Positions 48,836 through 58,364 of a DNA stretch of 64,000 nt are shown here, piece by piece. Position 1 is the stretch's first letter. Each line of letters opens with the position of its first letter. The notes beneath the pieces were generated by a model. That model made no database searches, had not been told where the DNA came from, and saw only the letters and a program-made list of their open reading frames with translations. The stretch is from Myxococcota bacterium (GTDB taxonomy: Bacteria > Myxococcota_A > UBA796), in contig JAQXDW010000039.1 of NCBI GenBank assembly GCA_029251165.1, positions 1-64,000 of the forward strand. Direction: 5' to 3'. Made by a program: the position numbers and the translations under genes.

Positions 48836-49177
48836 ATGCCACAACGATCTGACTTCACCGACGACACCGGCTTTCGACAGGCTGTAGGGGCTCTTCTGGG
48901 GGTGCTCCTGGATCAAGTCGACGAGCTGGATGATGATGAGCTGGATCCGCGCTTGACGGCGGGCAATCTCTCCGTCACGTTCGAAGACGAATCCGTCATC
49001 CTTCTCTCTCAACAGACCCCGACCCACGAGCTGTGGCTCTCCGCCAACTACACCGCCTGGCACTTTCTCTGCATTGAGGGACACTGGGTGGAGCGTGACA
49101 CTGGCGAGCCAATACTCACGGTCCTCTCCAAGCTCTTCTCTGAGAAGCTGGGAGAGTCGGTGTCCTTCAGTCTCTGA
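48836..49177 (+). CDS. cyaY: Frataxin homologue CyaY
   Basis: 113 aa. Matches bacterial frataxin along its full length: acidic helix 1 (LGVLLDQVDELDDDELDPRL) that binds iron, then the strands NLSVTFEDESVILLSQQTP, HELWLSANYTAWHFLCIEG, and helix 2 ending EPILTVLSKLFSEKLGESVSF. It binds IscS/IscU and controls iron and sulfur transfer, linking this gene to the isc operon 9 kb upstream. ATG 48836 is the start that fits CyaY length; an ATG at 48779 would add 19 unrelated residues. The stop at 49177 is three bases from the GTG of a huge kinase, implying co-translation. Confidence 0.92.
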   Translation: MPQRSDFTDDTGFRQAVGALLGVLLDQVDELDDDELDPRLTAGNLSVTFEDESVILLSQQTPTHELWLSANYTAWHFLCIEGHWVERDTGEPILTVLSKLFSEKLGESVSFSL

Positions 49178-49180
49178 GCC

Positions 49181-52100
49181 GTGCCCCAGCTCCCCATCCT
49201 CCCGCAGCGATATCAGCCTCAGCGCCTGCTGGGTGAGGGAGCGACCGGCTACGTCTGGCTCGCGAACGACAGCCTCGCCAATGCCGAGGTTGCGATCAAG
49301 ATCGTCCGTCCGAACTTGGCAAAGTATGCACGGTTTCGGACTCGGTTTGCGCGAGAGGTCGCCCTCTCTGCGCAGGTCATTCACCCCCGCCTGGTGCCGG
49401 TCTATGACTACGGCAAGCTGTTCGACGGTCGCCCCTATGTCGTGATGGGTCACGCAGACCAGGGCAGCCTGGGCCACCTGCTGCGGTGGGGCCCGCCGGT
49501 CAATGAGGTCCTCCGAATCATCGATCAGGTGCTCGAGGCCCTCTCTGCGCTGCATGCCCGTGGACTCGTCCACCAGGATCTCAAGCCGGCCAATGTCCTG
49601 CTGTACAGCGGCCCGATGGGCGATCTCAACGCCTGGGTTGCAGACCTCGGTGTCGCGGGAACATTCTCGGAGATCGCCATCGAGAAGCGCGGCATCTCTG
49701 GCACCCCGACCTGGATGGCTCCCGAGCAGCTCGTCGGTCGCCCCCAGGAGCTCGGCCCGTGGACGGACCTCTACGCCATGGGCCTGATGCTCTACGAAGT
49801 CCTCGGCGGAGCCCGAACTTCAGACAATATGGGAAGAAAGCAGCTCCTGGAGAAGCGCCTCAAGCTGCCTCCGCCGCTGTCGGGCGACGTCCCCCCCGCG
49901 ATCTCCCAGGTCATCCAGCGCCTCCTCGATCCCGATCCCCGCCAGCGCTATGACCGGGCTGCAGATGTCCGCCGGGCGCTGCGAAACGCTGGCCGACAGT
50001 TCGGCGCCGATCGAACCGCAATGGGCAGCCACGGTGGGGTTGGTCCGGGCACCACAACCTTCCCGGTCACCATTCTCCCCGAGGCGCAGGCCTCCGTGGC
50101 GATTACCCAGCTCAACATCACCCCCTCCGGGGCCGCCCCGCGCTGGAACCGGGTTCCACCAGACGTCATGCCGACGGAGCTCGTCGAGCCCTCGCTGAAC
50201 ATCCCCCAGCGCGCCAGCCTCAATCTCTACGCCCTCCGTGAGCCGCCGATGGTCGGCCAGGAGAAGGTCCGTCAGTTCCTCTGGCTGAAAGCACGCGAGG
50301 TCATCTCCTCTGGAGAGCCCCGGGTGGTGCTGCTGGTCGGCCCATCAGGAACCGGCAAGAGCACGGTGGTCGAGTCGGTGGCCCTCGCGCTGGAGGCTGG
50401 CGGCTACATGGAGACGATCCGGCTGCGCTACAACCGACCTGCAGGGGTCGACGATGGCTATCGTGGAGCGGTCCGCGAGCTGCTCGCCCCCTGGAATGAC
50501 ACCCGAGAGCAGATGGAGCTTCGCCTGCAGCGGTGGCTCGGCCGGGATCGACAGGTCGTGCCCGAGAAGGCCGCCGGAGAGGCTTCGGTGCTCGCCCGGT
50601 GGTGCGGCTACATCAGCGAGGGGGAGAAGCCCGTCAACGCCGCGGTCGGCCTCGCCTACCTCTACCGACACCTCGACGCCCGCTCCTGGCGTGGTGGCTC
50701 CTGCCTCATCCTGGAAGATGCTCACCTCGCCCAGGTCGAGGGCGACGGTCTCGCCATCTGCGAGGCCCTGCTGGAGCGCAGCGTCGGCAAGCGCCCGGTG
50801 CTGGCGATGGTCACCATCTCCTCGGAGTCTCTCCAGGAAGACCCCTCCATCGCCGCCAAGCTCGCCGCCCTGGAGGCGATGGGAGCGGTGCGCATCAACG
50901 CCCCCCGCCTCTCACGGATGGAGCTGCGCAAGGTTCTGGTCCGGTCGTTTCGGATGGACGAGGGGCTCGCTGCGCTGGTCGCGCCGGTCTGTCAGGGCTC
51001 CACCGGAAATGCCTCGCTGCTGATGCGGGACTGGTCGGCCCGAGACATCCTCATCCAGACCCAGGACATGCGCATCAAGCTCCACCCGGAGATCCGCCTG
51101 GACACCGTGCTGCCGCGAGATCTCAGCGAGCTGTGCGAGAGCCGCATCAGCGGTGCGCTGGAGGCCTCCGCGACCCCGGTCTCCGCCAGTGAGGCCCTGG
51201 CAGCAGCGGCGCTGGCTGGTCCTGAGCCGCCGGTCTCGCTGGTCCGTGCGGTCAATCCTGAGGGCCTCGACAGCCTGTTCGCCACCGGCCTGCTCCGTCA
51301 GCAGGGCTGGCGGCTGCGGTTTGAGCATGCCGGCGTTCAGCGTGCGGCCCACCGGCTGGCCCTGTCTCGCACCGACCTGCCGGAGCTTCATCGGCGCCTC
51401 GCGGATGCTTGGGAGGAGCTGGGGAAGCGCACCGGCGCGGACGTCGACCTGCCGCTGGGTTCGCACAGTCTGTACGCCAACGAGCCCGGACGGGCGATGA
51501 CGCCACTGCTCAAGGCTGCGCGCGTCGCGCGAGAAGAAGGACGCGCTGCCATCGCGCTCGACGCAGCCCGGCTGGCGATCAAGGCCGCCGACCGTGCTGG
51601 AGTGATGATGGGACGGGTCGAGGCTCGTCACCAGGCCGCTGCCGCCTTCCTCGACCTGGAGCGTGCTGCCAAGGCCGCGAAGACTGTCCAGGAAGCCTAC
51701 GCCCTTGGACACCTCGACCGGCGCAGCATCGCTCGCCTCCAGGTCCTCGAGGCCCGTGCCGCCATCGCGCTGGGGAAGCTTGAGCAAGGCCGCAAGGTGC
51801 TGGAGAAGGCCAAGGAAACCTTCATGGCAACCCGCGACCGCCAGGGGCTCATCGAGACCGCCCACGGCCTCGGCATGCTGTACCGACTCGCGGGACAGCC
51901 GAAGGCTGCTGCGGGCTGCTATCGACAGATGCTCCGCCTGAACAACCGCGACCGCAGCATCGAGGTCCGCGCCCTGAACGGACTGATGGAATCGCGCATC
52001 GCTGCCGGGCAGCTCACTCAGCTCGATCAATTCATCGATCGGCTTCGGCGAATCGCGAGAGAGAGCGGTGACACCCGCAACATCGCACAGTCCACCTACT

Positions 52101-52702
52101 CCATCGGGCTCGCGCACCTCCGCCTCCATCAGCTCGATGAAGCCGATCGACACTTTCAGACCGCCCTTGCTCTCGCCGCCACCCTCGGCTCCGACCGGCT
52201 CCAGCTCGCCTGCATCAACAACCTCGGTGAGGTCTATCGCTATCGCGGCGATCTGCGCGCAGCTGACCAGTGCTACCGGCGCTCGGTGCGGTTTGCAATG
52301 GAGCGCGGCTGGACCTCCATTGCAGCGGTCGCGCGCCTCAACCTTGCGCTGCTCTACCTCACCAGCGACGGCGGAGATCGCCTCGCTCGCGCCCAGGTCG
52401 ATCAGGCGGCCGAGCTGCTGCGCAGCCACCCCCAGCACTGGGCGTGGCTGTTCGTCGGACTCACTCGCGGGCTGTGGGCTGCGGAGGACGGAGATCGCAA
52501 TGCCTGCCAGGCGTGGTGGGCCGTCGCCGTCGAGCGCGGTGTCGGTCGCCTGTACCACCCCGATCTCGGCCGCCCGCTGGAGCGCCTCGGGCTGGCTGCG
52601 GCACGGCACGGCTGGGATGACATCGCCCGGAAGGCTGCCGCCATTGCCGGAGAGGTGTACGCAAAGTCAGTCCCCTCGCTGGCCGGGTCCGCCGAGGAGT
52701 AG
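49181..52702 (+). CDS. Serine/threonine kinase fused to AAA/STAND-type ATPase and TPR repeats
   Basis: 1173 aa. Kinase domain ~1-280: GEGATGYVWLA loop, VAIKIVRPN lysine, LVHQDLKPANVLL (Gln for the HRD Arg), VADLGVAG (DLG for DFG), GTPTWMAPEQL. After a linker, residues ~365-480 carry a P-loop, LLVGPSGTGKSTVVESVALALE, and SCLILEDAHLAQVEG as Walker B. Helices of the STAND kind and TPR repeats occupy ~780 to the end (for example RLQLACINNLGEVYRYRGDL, then ADQCYRRSVRFAMERGWT). This matches the multi-domain signal-transduction kinases typical of Myxococcota. GTG 49181 follows the frataxin stop with three bases between. Whether it regulates frataxin is open. Confidence 0.92.
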   Translation: MPQLPILPQRYQPQRLLGEGATGYVWLANDSLANAEVAIKIVRPNLAKYARFRTRFAREVALSAQVIHPRLVPVYDYGKLFDGRPYVVMGHADQGSLGHLLRWGPPVNEVLRIIDQVLEALSALHARGLVHQDLKPANVLLYSGPMGDLNAWVADLGVAGTFSEIAIEKRGISGTPTWMAPEQLVGRPQELGPWTDLYAMGLMLYEVLGGARTSDNMGRKQLLEKRLKLPPPLSGDVPPAISQVIQRLLDPDPRQRYDRAADVRRALRNAGRQFGADRTAMGSHGGVGPGTTTFPVTILPEAQASVAITQLNITPSGAAPRWNRVPPDVMPTELVEPSLNIPQRASLNLYALREPPMVGQEKVRQFLWLKAREVISSGEPRVVLLVGPSGTGKSTVVESVALALEAGGYMETIRLRYNRPAGVDDGYRGAVRELLAPWNDTREQMELRLQRWLGRDRQVVPEKAAGEASVLARWCGYISEGEKPVNAAVGLAYLYRHLDARSWRGGSCLILEDAHLAQVEGDGLAICEALLERSVGKRPVLAMVTISSESLQEDPSIAAKLAALEAMGAVRINAPRLSRMELRKVLVRSFRMDEGLAALVAPVCQGSTGNASLLMRDWSARDILIQTQDMRIKLHPEIRLDTVLPRDLSELCESRISGALEASATPVSASEALAAAALAGPEPPVSLVRAVNPEGLDSLFATGLLRQQGWRLRFEHAGVQRAAHRLALSRTDLPELHRRLADAWEELGKRTGADVDLPLGSHSLYANEPGRAMTPLLKAARVAREEGRAAIALDAARLAIKAADRAGVMMGRVEARHQAAAAFLDLERAAKAAKTVQEAYALGHLDRRSIARLQVLEARAAIALGKLEQGRKVLEKAKETFMATRDRQGLIETAHGLGMLYRLAGQPKAAAGCYRQMLRLNNRDRSIEVRALNGLMESRIAAGQLTQLDQFIDRLRRIARESGDTRNIAQSTYSIGLAHLRLHQLDEADRHFQTALALAATLGSDRLQLACINNLGEVYRYRGDLRAADQCYRRSVRFAMERGWTSIAAVARLNLALLYLTSDGGDRLARAQVDQAAELLRSHPQHWAWLFVGLTRGLWAAEDGDRNACQAWWAVAVERGVGRLYHPDLGRPLERLGLAAARHGWDDIARKAAAIAGEVYAKSVPSLAGSAEE

Positions 52703-52985
52703 GTCGCGCCGGACCGCGCCAGACCGAAGGGCGCCGGGTCGACTCTGTGCTGCGACGAAGCCCCTCCAGGAGTGGTCAGTGAGGAGCCCTTCCAGGGCGG
52801 CGCGCTCCGCCTCACGCGTGCCACAGCCCGCCACCATCACCGGCAGGCCCACCTCAAAGAAGGCTTCGTTCTCTGTCGACTTCGGCGCCCTGAGCGCAGA
52901 GGGGTCTCGATCGCCCAGGAAGCCCTACGAGACGGTGTCAAGCACGGCACCGAGGCCCTGCTCCAGGAGAACTTCAAGCAACAGC
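52667..52985 (-). pseudogene. Possible broken minus-strand gene with an in-frame TAG
   Basis: On the minus strand one frame reads [18 protein letters not shown], then TAG (52925-52927), then GFLGDRDPSALRAPKSTENE, continuing AFFEVGLPVMVAGCGTREAE and LLTDHSWRGFVAAQ to TGA at 52667. This has a protein-like mix of residues and high third-position GC. A GTG at 52852 could start a 61-residue piece, but the coding signal extends upstream of it. The end overlaps the kinase gene by 36 bp, antisense. I call it a decayed gene or sequence with an error at the TAG. The rest of the 400-bp interval (52986-53100) holds only the leader of the lipoprotein at 53101. Confidence 0.3.
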
Positions 52986-53100
52986 CCCCCTCAATCTCGC
53001 CTCGACTCCTGGCCGAGCCGTCCTCACCCTGGCCACACCTCTGAGCCGAAGTGCACTGCTGCTGTGGTAAACCTGAGGGTCGCAGAACAGGAGTGTTGGC

Positions 53101-54030
53101 GTGCGTGGACTCTGGATCTTCCTGTTGATGACTGGCTGCCCTGAGCCTGTTGATGAGCCGACCCTACAGACCGAGACACCGGGAGGTCCTGGTGCCCCCA
53201 GCGGCGCTGGTGTGCCCGGCGGACCGGGCGGCGAAGGCGGCGAAGGCGGACCGGGTGGCCCGGGTGCGCCGAGCGGCGAGATGTCCTCGGCACCGCTGGA
53301 CGGCGGGCCGGGTGTTGGCGGCCCCTCAGATGCCGGCAGCGCAGGCACCCCCGGTCAGATGACCCCACCGACCGGAGGCCTCGACGTCGCGGCAGCTCCG
53401 CCGACGCTTGGAACCTTCGCCGGCAACCTCCCGGACGGCGAGCTGAAGGCTGCGTACACGCAGGAGGAGCTGGCGGAAGGCGCGACCATCTCCGGCACCC
53501 TCAATTGCGACGGCTGCTCTGGACAGCTGCTCGTTCGGGTCCTGCCCCCGCCGCCGTCCAGCCCGACCATCGGTGCAGCGAGCAGCACGCTGCAGCTCAT
53601 CACCCAGGCGTCCTATTCAGCAGCCGGAGCCTACACGCTCCGGGTCCCAGACGGTGAGCCCGTGGTTCTTCAGGTCGTCGACGACGCCAACGGAGACGGG
53701 TTTCCCTCCCAGGGAGAGCGCATGGGTATGCGCGCCGATGGCCCCGTGCTCGCCGAGGGTGCGCTGACCGGAATCGACCTCACCGTCGGTGTCTTCCCTG
53801 AGATGGCTGCCGCAGTCGGCACGCCAGGCGATCTGGTCGGTGGACCAGACGGCACCCCCGGAGATGGCGCCCCGCCGATGGACGGTGCTCCCCCGATGGA
53901 CGATGCCCCGCCGATGGACGGCGCCCCGCCGCCTGAGGGCGCACCGCTGATGGACGGCGCCCCGCCGATGGACGGCGCCCCGCCGATGGACGGCGCCCCG
54001 CCGCCTGAGGGCGCGCCTGCGGACCAGTAG
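53101..54030 (+). CDS. Lipoprotein with Gly/Pro/Met-rich tracts, paralogue of the one at 13448
   Basis: 309 aa. GTG 53101 has AGGAG upstream. [13 protein letters not shown] provides the lipobox. A ~70-residue Gly/Pro tract is followed by a core (~115-240): [40 protein letters not shown], then [13 protein letters not shown], a calcium-loop-like turn. The C-terminus is [10 protein letters not shown] and GAPPPEGAP repeats. Core order and the lipobox match the lipoprotein at 13448, so the two look like one family with different low-complexity tails. TAAACC near 53068 may be part of a -10. Function unknown. Confidence 0.82.
   Translation: MRGLWIFLLMTGCPEPVDEPTLQTETPGGPGAPSGAGVPGGPGGEGGEGGPGGPGAPSGEMSSAPLDGGPGVGGPSDAGSAGTPGQMTPPTGGLDVAAAPPTLGTFAGNLPDGELKAAYTQEELAEGATISGTLNCDGCSGQLLVRVLPPPPSSPTIGAASSTLQLITQASYSAAGAYTLRVPDGEPVVLQVVDDANGDGFPSQGERMGMRADGPVLAEGALTGIDLTVGVFPEMAAAVGTPGDLVGGPDGTPGDGAPPMDGAPPMDDAPPMDGAPPPEGAPLMDGAPPMDGAPPMDGAPPPEGAPADQ
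53866..54018. repeat. 15-base and related tandem repeats encoding GAPPM/GAPPP units
   Basis: About nine near-identical GGCGCCCCGCCGATGGAC units encode GAPPMD or GAPPPE hexapeptides at the end of the lipoprotein. Neighbouring copies differ by one or two bases, which suggests recent expansion. Confidence 0.75.
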
Positions 54031-55740
54031 ATGCGTCATCACGCGGCGCTCATCGCGGCGCTGGTGCTGCTGGCGGCCTGGCCGCTCCGAGACGCCCTGC
54101 TGACCAACACCGTGCCTGGGGCGGGCCCAGACGTAGTCTCAACGCTGTGGGGCATGTGGTGGTTCTCTCAGGTCGGCCCACTGGATGCGATGGGCAGCCA
54201 GACCGATCTGGTCAACTTTCCCTACGGCGCAACCGGCTCGGTGCTCTCTCCTTCCAGCGCGCTGCTCTGGACGCTGCTGGCCCCACTCCTCGGCGCAGCG
54301 CGCGCGGCATCTGCCGCGGCCTTGCTTCAGATCGCTGGGCTGGCGGCCGGCTGTGCGTGGCTGGTCGGTCGGCTGACAGGCAGCCGCTGGGGGGGCGCGG
54401 CGGCCGGACTGGTCGTGCTTGCTGCCCGCTACCTGCCGTTTGGAGCCGGCGAAGGCTCTGCGGTAGCGGTCGCCGCGCTGCCGATCCCGCTGGGCCTGAT
54501 CGCCTTGCGCGCTGGCGGCTGGACCGGTGGCCTGCTCGCAGCGCTGTGCATGGCTGGAGTCGCTGCGGAGAATCCCTACCTCGCTCCGGTCCTGCCCGGC
54601 ATCGCAACACTGATGGCGCTCAACGCCCTGCGACAGCGTGCCCCGGTCGCACCGCTGCTCTGCGCTGTGGTGCTGGGCAGCCTCGGCATCGTCCTGTTCG
54701 CTGGAATGTTCTCCAGCAGCGCCAGCCCGGACTATCCCCGCGAGGTCGCCGGACAGACCGTCGCGCTGCTCGGGAGAGACTTCTCCATCGTCGATCTGCC
54801 GTGGGCACGCGCCGGACTCTCCGAGCTGATCTGGCCGGGCACGGTCCGCTGGACCCTCTCCGCACAGGAAGCCACCGCAGCAACCGGCGGCCGCTATCTC
54901 GGTCTCGCTGGGCTGCTGCTGACGGGGGCAGCGGTCGCGCTCCGTCCACGACAGAGCCTCCCCTGGCTCGGCCTCATCGCGGTCGGTGTCGCCTTGTCTC
55001 TGGGCTCGATCACCGGAGGACTCGCCGGACCGTTCCTGTTCCTCAATGCCCTCATGGAGGCCGTCGCGCGCCCCCTCACCCAGCCCACCCGGTTCCTCGC
55101 CCTCGCGGTCATCGGTGCCGCGGCCTGTGCCGGAATCGCAGTGGCCGCCCTCGTAGAGCGCTGGGGCCGCCGAGTCGGCATCGCAGCGCTGGGGGTCGTG
55201 CTGCTGGACGGGCTGCTGCTCGGTGGGCTCTCTCTGCGCCTCCCAACCACCGCGCTGCCGGCAGGCACTTGCCTGGCCGACCTGGAGGACGGCGGGCTGC
55301 TGATGTGGCCCTGGGATGCCGAGCTTGGAGAGCTGTCGGACACCCAGCTCTACCAGATTGTCCACGGCCATCCCTCTCCTCAGACCGGCATCGCCTCCTG
55401 GGCGCTGTCTGCGGAGGGACGCGTGCTCACCCCTCTGCGCGGATCGGGCTGGAGCACCGATCCCACAGGACGGCGACTGAACCTCACCAAGCTGATCAAC
55501 CTCGGCTACCGGTGGGGTGTGGTCGCGGAGGCCGCAGATCCAGAGGGTGCGGCGTGGCTGGCGAGCAGCCTGGGTTCCCCCCTCACAGCCTGCGACGGGC
55601 TCGTCATCTACGACCTGGTGGCTGCTGCGCCGAGCCAGCGGAAGCCGCGTCCGGGCGCTGGCCAGGAGGGTGGCCAGGGGGGCGGACGCCCTCCGGGGAG
55701 CCCGCCGTCCCGCCCGGCGAGTGTCCCAGAGCACCGCTAG
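54031..55740 (+). CDS. Polytopic membrane protein with Pro/Gly-rich tail, possibly GT-C-like
   Basis: 569 aa. Its ATG directly follows the TAG of the lipoprotein at 53101. Around twelve membrane segments (AALIAALVLLAAWPL to LGVVLLDGLLLGGLSL). The first large loop has NTVPGAGPDVVSTLWGMWWF and LVNFPYGATGS, placed as in membrane sugar transferases or YfhO-like proteins; no catalytic motif is certain. A soluble ~150 residues at the end terminate in a Pro/Gly/Arg-rich tail. The last 137 bases of the gene are antisense to the end of the lipoprotein gene on the minus strand. Confidence 0.65.
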   Translation: MRHHAALIAALVLLAAWPLRDALLTNTVPGAGPDVVSTLWGMWWFSQVGPLDAMGSQTDLVNFPYGATGSVLSPSSALLWTLLAPLLGAARAASAAALLQIAGLAAGCAWLVGRLTGSRWGGAAAGLVVLAARYLPFGAGEGSAVAVAALPIPLGLIALRAGGWTGGLLAALCMAGVAAENPYLAPVLPGIATLMALNALRQRAPVAPLLCAVVLGSLGIVLFAGMFSSSASPDYPREVAGQTVALLGRDFSIVDLPWARAGLSELIWPGTVRWTLSAQEATAATGGRYLGLAGLLLTGAAVALRPRQSLPWLGLIAVGVALSLGSITGGLAGPFLFLNALMEAVARPLTQPTRFLALAVIGAAACAGIAVAALVERWGRRVGIAALGVVLLDGLLLGGLSLRLPTTALPAGTCLADLEDGGLLMWPWDAELGELSDTQLYQIVHGHPSPQTGIASWALSAEGRVLTPLRGSGWSTDPTGRRLNLTKLINLGYRWGVVAEAADPEGAAWLASSLGSPLTACDGLVIYDLVAAAPSQRKPRPGAGQEGGQGGGRPPGSPPSRPASVPEHR

Positions 55741-57166
55741 TACCCGAGCCTCCAGAGGGGGCGCGGTGACCGCTGCGCATGCCCGGCGGCTTGAGACCGT
55801 AGCCCGACTGCGCCTCGGCCCGGTCAACCTCCGCGAGGAATGCCTGCCCCTCCGTCAGCGCCCGCTGGAGCACCGCATCCGCCCGCGCATCGCCGGCCTC
55901 AGCCAGCAGCCGGCCCTCGATGGCTGAGAGGATCCCCGCGCGGTTGGGGCAGGCCCAGTCCTGGTTGTGCAGCGGGAGGTTGTCCGCGAGCACACTGGCG
56001 GCGAGAACGAAGTCTCCCCCCCGAGCGAGCTGCCGGACGATGTCATTTCGGGCCTGCTTGACGTTGTAGAACCGGCTGCCGTGGCTGTGGCTGTCGAGCC
56101 AGGCGACCGCCTCCCGGCCCGCTGCGGTGACTCCCTCGGCGTCCGCACCGCTGAGGGTCGCGGCGGTCTCTTCCAGCCATGCCCGGTGTACAGGGTCATC
56201 GAGGCCCAGCTTCTGAAGCGTGCCGATCGCCCGAGGACCGGGATGCCCGGCGAGGTCGATGAGGCTGTCGCCGGTCGGAAGCCACCCGAGCCCCTCGGCG
56301 GTGTACGCAGGCACCTGATCCCGGCTGACCAGCGCGTCTGCGAGCTCAGAGGGGTACCGCAGCGGCTCACCCAGCGACGGGATGTCGCCGATCAGGGCGG
56401 CCTCGGTGAGCCCTGACCACGACGCTCCCCCCAGCGCACCCGAAGCGGCTCCGAGGAGCAACGCCTGACGGGCGATCTCGTCGGCCTCCCAGTACCCCCA
56501 CCGCTCTGAGATGCCGAGCGGATCAAGGCTGTCGAGGTAGGCCTCGAACAGACGGACCCGGAGCGCATGGCGGGCGGTGAAGTCGGTGAAGCTGTCGAGG
56601 TCGAGGTCTGGACGGGGCTCCAGGTAGGGCGTGAGAGCGGCCTGGAGTGAGGCCGCTTCCGCAGAGACATCCACACCCGCAGCGTGGCGCAGGGCGAGGG
56701 CGTAGTACTGAGAGCGCAGACCAGAGAGACCCGATCCAGACGGCGGAGGCTGGCCGGCAGTGAGGGCAGTGAGGGTCGCAGCATCTCGCTGGGCAGCGGC
56801 GAGGAGCAGGGCGTTGAGCTCCGCAGCGATGCCGTCTTCGGGCGTCGGGATTCCGGCGAGGACGTCGGCGAGGCCCTGGTAGGTCGCCGCAGCTCCGGCG
56901 AGGTCACCCTGCTGCGCCTTGAGGCGAGCACGATCACGCCCGGCTGCCGAGAGGTGACCCGCGACCCGCATCCGGACATCGGCCCAGCTGTGCTCGCCGT
57001 ACCAGCCGAAGTCCCCGACAAAGCCGCCGGCATCCCACTCCCAGGCAGGGTTGTCAGCGGGCAGCGGCGGGTGCTGCTGGCCCTGGTCGAGGTTCTCGAC
57101 GGGGACAGGCTCGGCAGGGGGCGGGTGCTGCGGATCGGAGGTGCAGGCAAGGAGGACAAGGAGCAT
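55604..57166 (-). CDS. Lipoprotein, helical, with Pro/Gly-rich tail, 520 aa
   Basis: ATG 57166 gives MLLVLLAC, a short signal with lipobox at residue 8. The next ~40 residues are Pro-rich. Residues ~60-450 are largely helical, TPR- or solenoid-like (DLAGAAATYQGLADVLAGI, ALTPYLEPRPDLDLDSFTDF). The tail from ~455 reads GHRAPSGGSGTSGALGHSP and EGVRPPGHPPGQRPD, a Pro/Gly-rich low-complexity end antisense to the tail of the membrane protein at 54031. It is the last of four minus-strand genes starting at 60384. Function unknown. Confidence 0.7.
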   Translation of the reverse strand: MLLVLLACTSDPQHPPPAEPVPVENLDQGQQHPPLPADNPAWEWDAGGFVGDFGWYGEHSWADVRMRVAGHLSAAGRDRARLKAQQGDLAGAAATYQGLADVLAGIPTPEDGIAAELNALLLAAAQRDAATLTALTAGQPPPSGSGLSGLRSQYYALALRHAAGVDVSAEAASLQAALTPYLEPRPDLDLDSFTDFTARHALRVRLFEAYLDSLDPLGISERWGYWEADEIARQALLLGAASGALGGASWSGLTEAALIGDIPSLGEPLRYPSELADALVSRDQVPAYTAEGLGWLPTGDSLIDLAGHPGPRAIGTLQKLGLDDPVHRAWLEETAATLSGADAEGVTAAGREAVAWLDSHSHGSRFYNVKQARNDIVRQLARGGDFVLAASVLADNLPLHNQDWACPNRAGILSAIEGRLLAEAGDARADAVLQRALTEGQAFLAEVDRAEAQSGYGLKPPGMRSGHRAPSGGSGTSGALGHSPGGTAGSPEGVRPPGHPPGQRPDAASAGSAQQPPGRR

Positions 57167-57254
57167 TGGCGAGCAACCGGCTGGAGGCGTCTCTGGATAC
57201 TACAGCGCGCGCCCTACGGCACCTGGCGTGGCCGCGCGGCTCCGAGGAGCAGCC

Positions 57255-58364
57255 TCACAGACACCCCTCCAGCGCCTCCGCGACCACCGCATGCCCATCG
57301 GCCGTCCAGTGGCCGTCGTAGACGAAGTACAGCTCCTCACCGACATCCGCAGCCGCCTTGAGCGGCTCAGTGAGGTCGCAGGCGGGAATGTTGAGCCGCT
57401 TCAGGACATCAAGTGCAGCGCGACGGGGGGCATCGAGGTCCATCCTCGCGGTGTCCAGCCCGACCACCTCAAACGTCGCCTCGGCCCGGTCGGTCTCGAT
57501 GACAAACGCCGGCGGAGCCACCGCCACCAGGAGGGTGTCGCCGCGCGCCTGGACCAAATCTCGCAGGGTCCGAAGGGCCTTCTCAGACTCTCTGGAGAGC
57601 TGAGAGAGAGACTGAGCACCGTCGGTGGAGAAGATCATCAGCTCCTGCTTCCACCGCTGCCCGCTGTGATCCTGCCCCGTGGAGACCGTCGCCCGGCGCT
57701 GGAGGACCCGCCAGTGGGCATAGAGGTGAGAGTGACGCAGCAAGAACCGGGTGAGCGGCGGCATCACCTCGCGGGGAATGTCCGCGCCCTCTGGCATCGA
57801 GGGTGGGTTGCGAGAGATGTGGGGAAAGTGGGCGTTGTCCTGAAAGTCATTGCCGAGGAAGAAGGTGAGGACGACCTGCTCAATGGGCAGCACATCGTCG
57901 ATCTCGGCATAGCGGATCCCAGCCTGCCAGGTTGAGAACCCGTCGACCCCGGCGTTCCAGATGTGGGCACCGACGGGCCCGGAGAGCTGACCGGCGAAGG
58001 TCTCCTCTTCCGGGACCTGAACGGACATCGTGAACGAGTCGCCTACCGCCAGCCACTGCTTGCCGCTGACCGAGGCGGTCGACGGCCCGCGAAGCCCAGC
58101 CTCGTTGATGCGCAGATCGACGGCATAGCCGGGGGAGCGGATGGTGCCAGAGAAGCCCGGGCGCGGGGTGAGCAGGGTCTGGTGATCGATGACATACAGG
58201 CCCATCGGAGAGGACTCTGGAGACCCGAACAGAAGGTCTGCGCTTGCATCTGGACGAACTGCCCGACTGAGAATCTCTGCACCGATGGCCCCGAGGAGCA
58301 GGCCGCCGAGCACCAGGAGCAGCCGACCGATCCAGCGCCGTCCGCCGCCGCTCATCTCGCGCAC
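57255..58364 (-). CDS. SGNH-hydrolase-fold protein, membrane-anchored
   Basis: 369 aa. A single N-terminal membrane segment (WIGRLLLVLGGLLLGAIGAEIL). SGNH/GDSL blocks are all present: AVGDSFTMSV (catalytic Ser), FFLGNDFQDN (Asn/oxyanion), and YDGHWTADGH (Asp/His). It should therefore be an active O-acyl hydrolase or transferase on the outer face, such as for polysaccharide or lipid. ATG 58364 overlaps the upstream gene's stop (58352-58354); the ATG at 58355 in the same frame gives an ATGA overlap and is also possible. The middle gene in the cluster of FGE-fold and BNR proteins. Confidence 0.88.
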   Translation of the reverse strand: MREMSGGGRRWIGRLLLVLGGLLLGAIGAEILSRAVRPDASADLLFGSPESSPMGLYVIDHQTLLTPRPGFSGTIRSPGYAVDLRINEAGLRGPSTASVSGKQWLAVGDSFTMSVQVPEEETFAGQLSGPVGAHIWNAGVDGFSTWQAGIRYAEIDDVLPIEQVVLTFFLGNDFQDNAHFPHISRNPPSMPEGADIPREVMPPLTRFLLRHSHLYAHWRVLQRRATVSTGQDHSGQRWKQELMIFSTDGAQSLSQLSRESEKALRTLRDLVQARGDTLLVAVAPPAFVIETDRAEATFEVVGLDTARMDLDAPRRAALDVLKRLNIPACDLTEPLKAAADVGEELYFVYDGHWTADGHAVVAEALEGCL

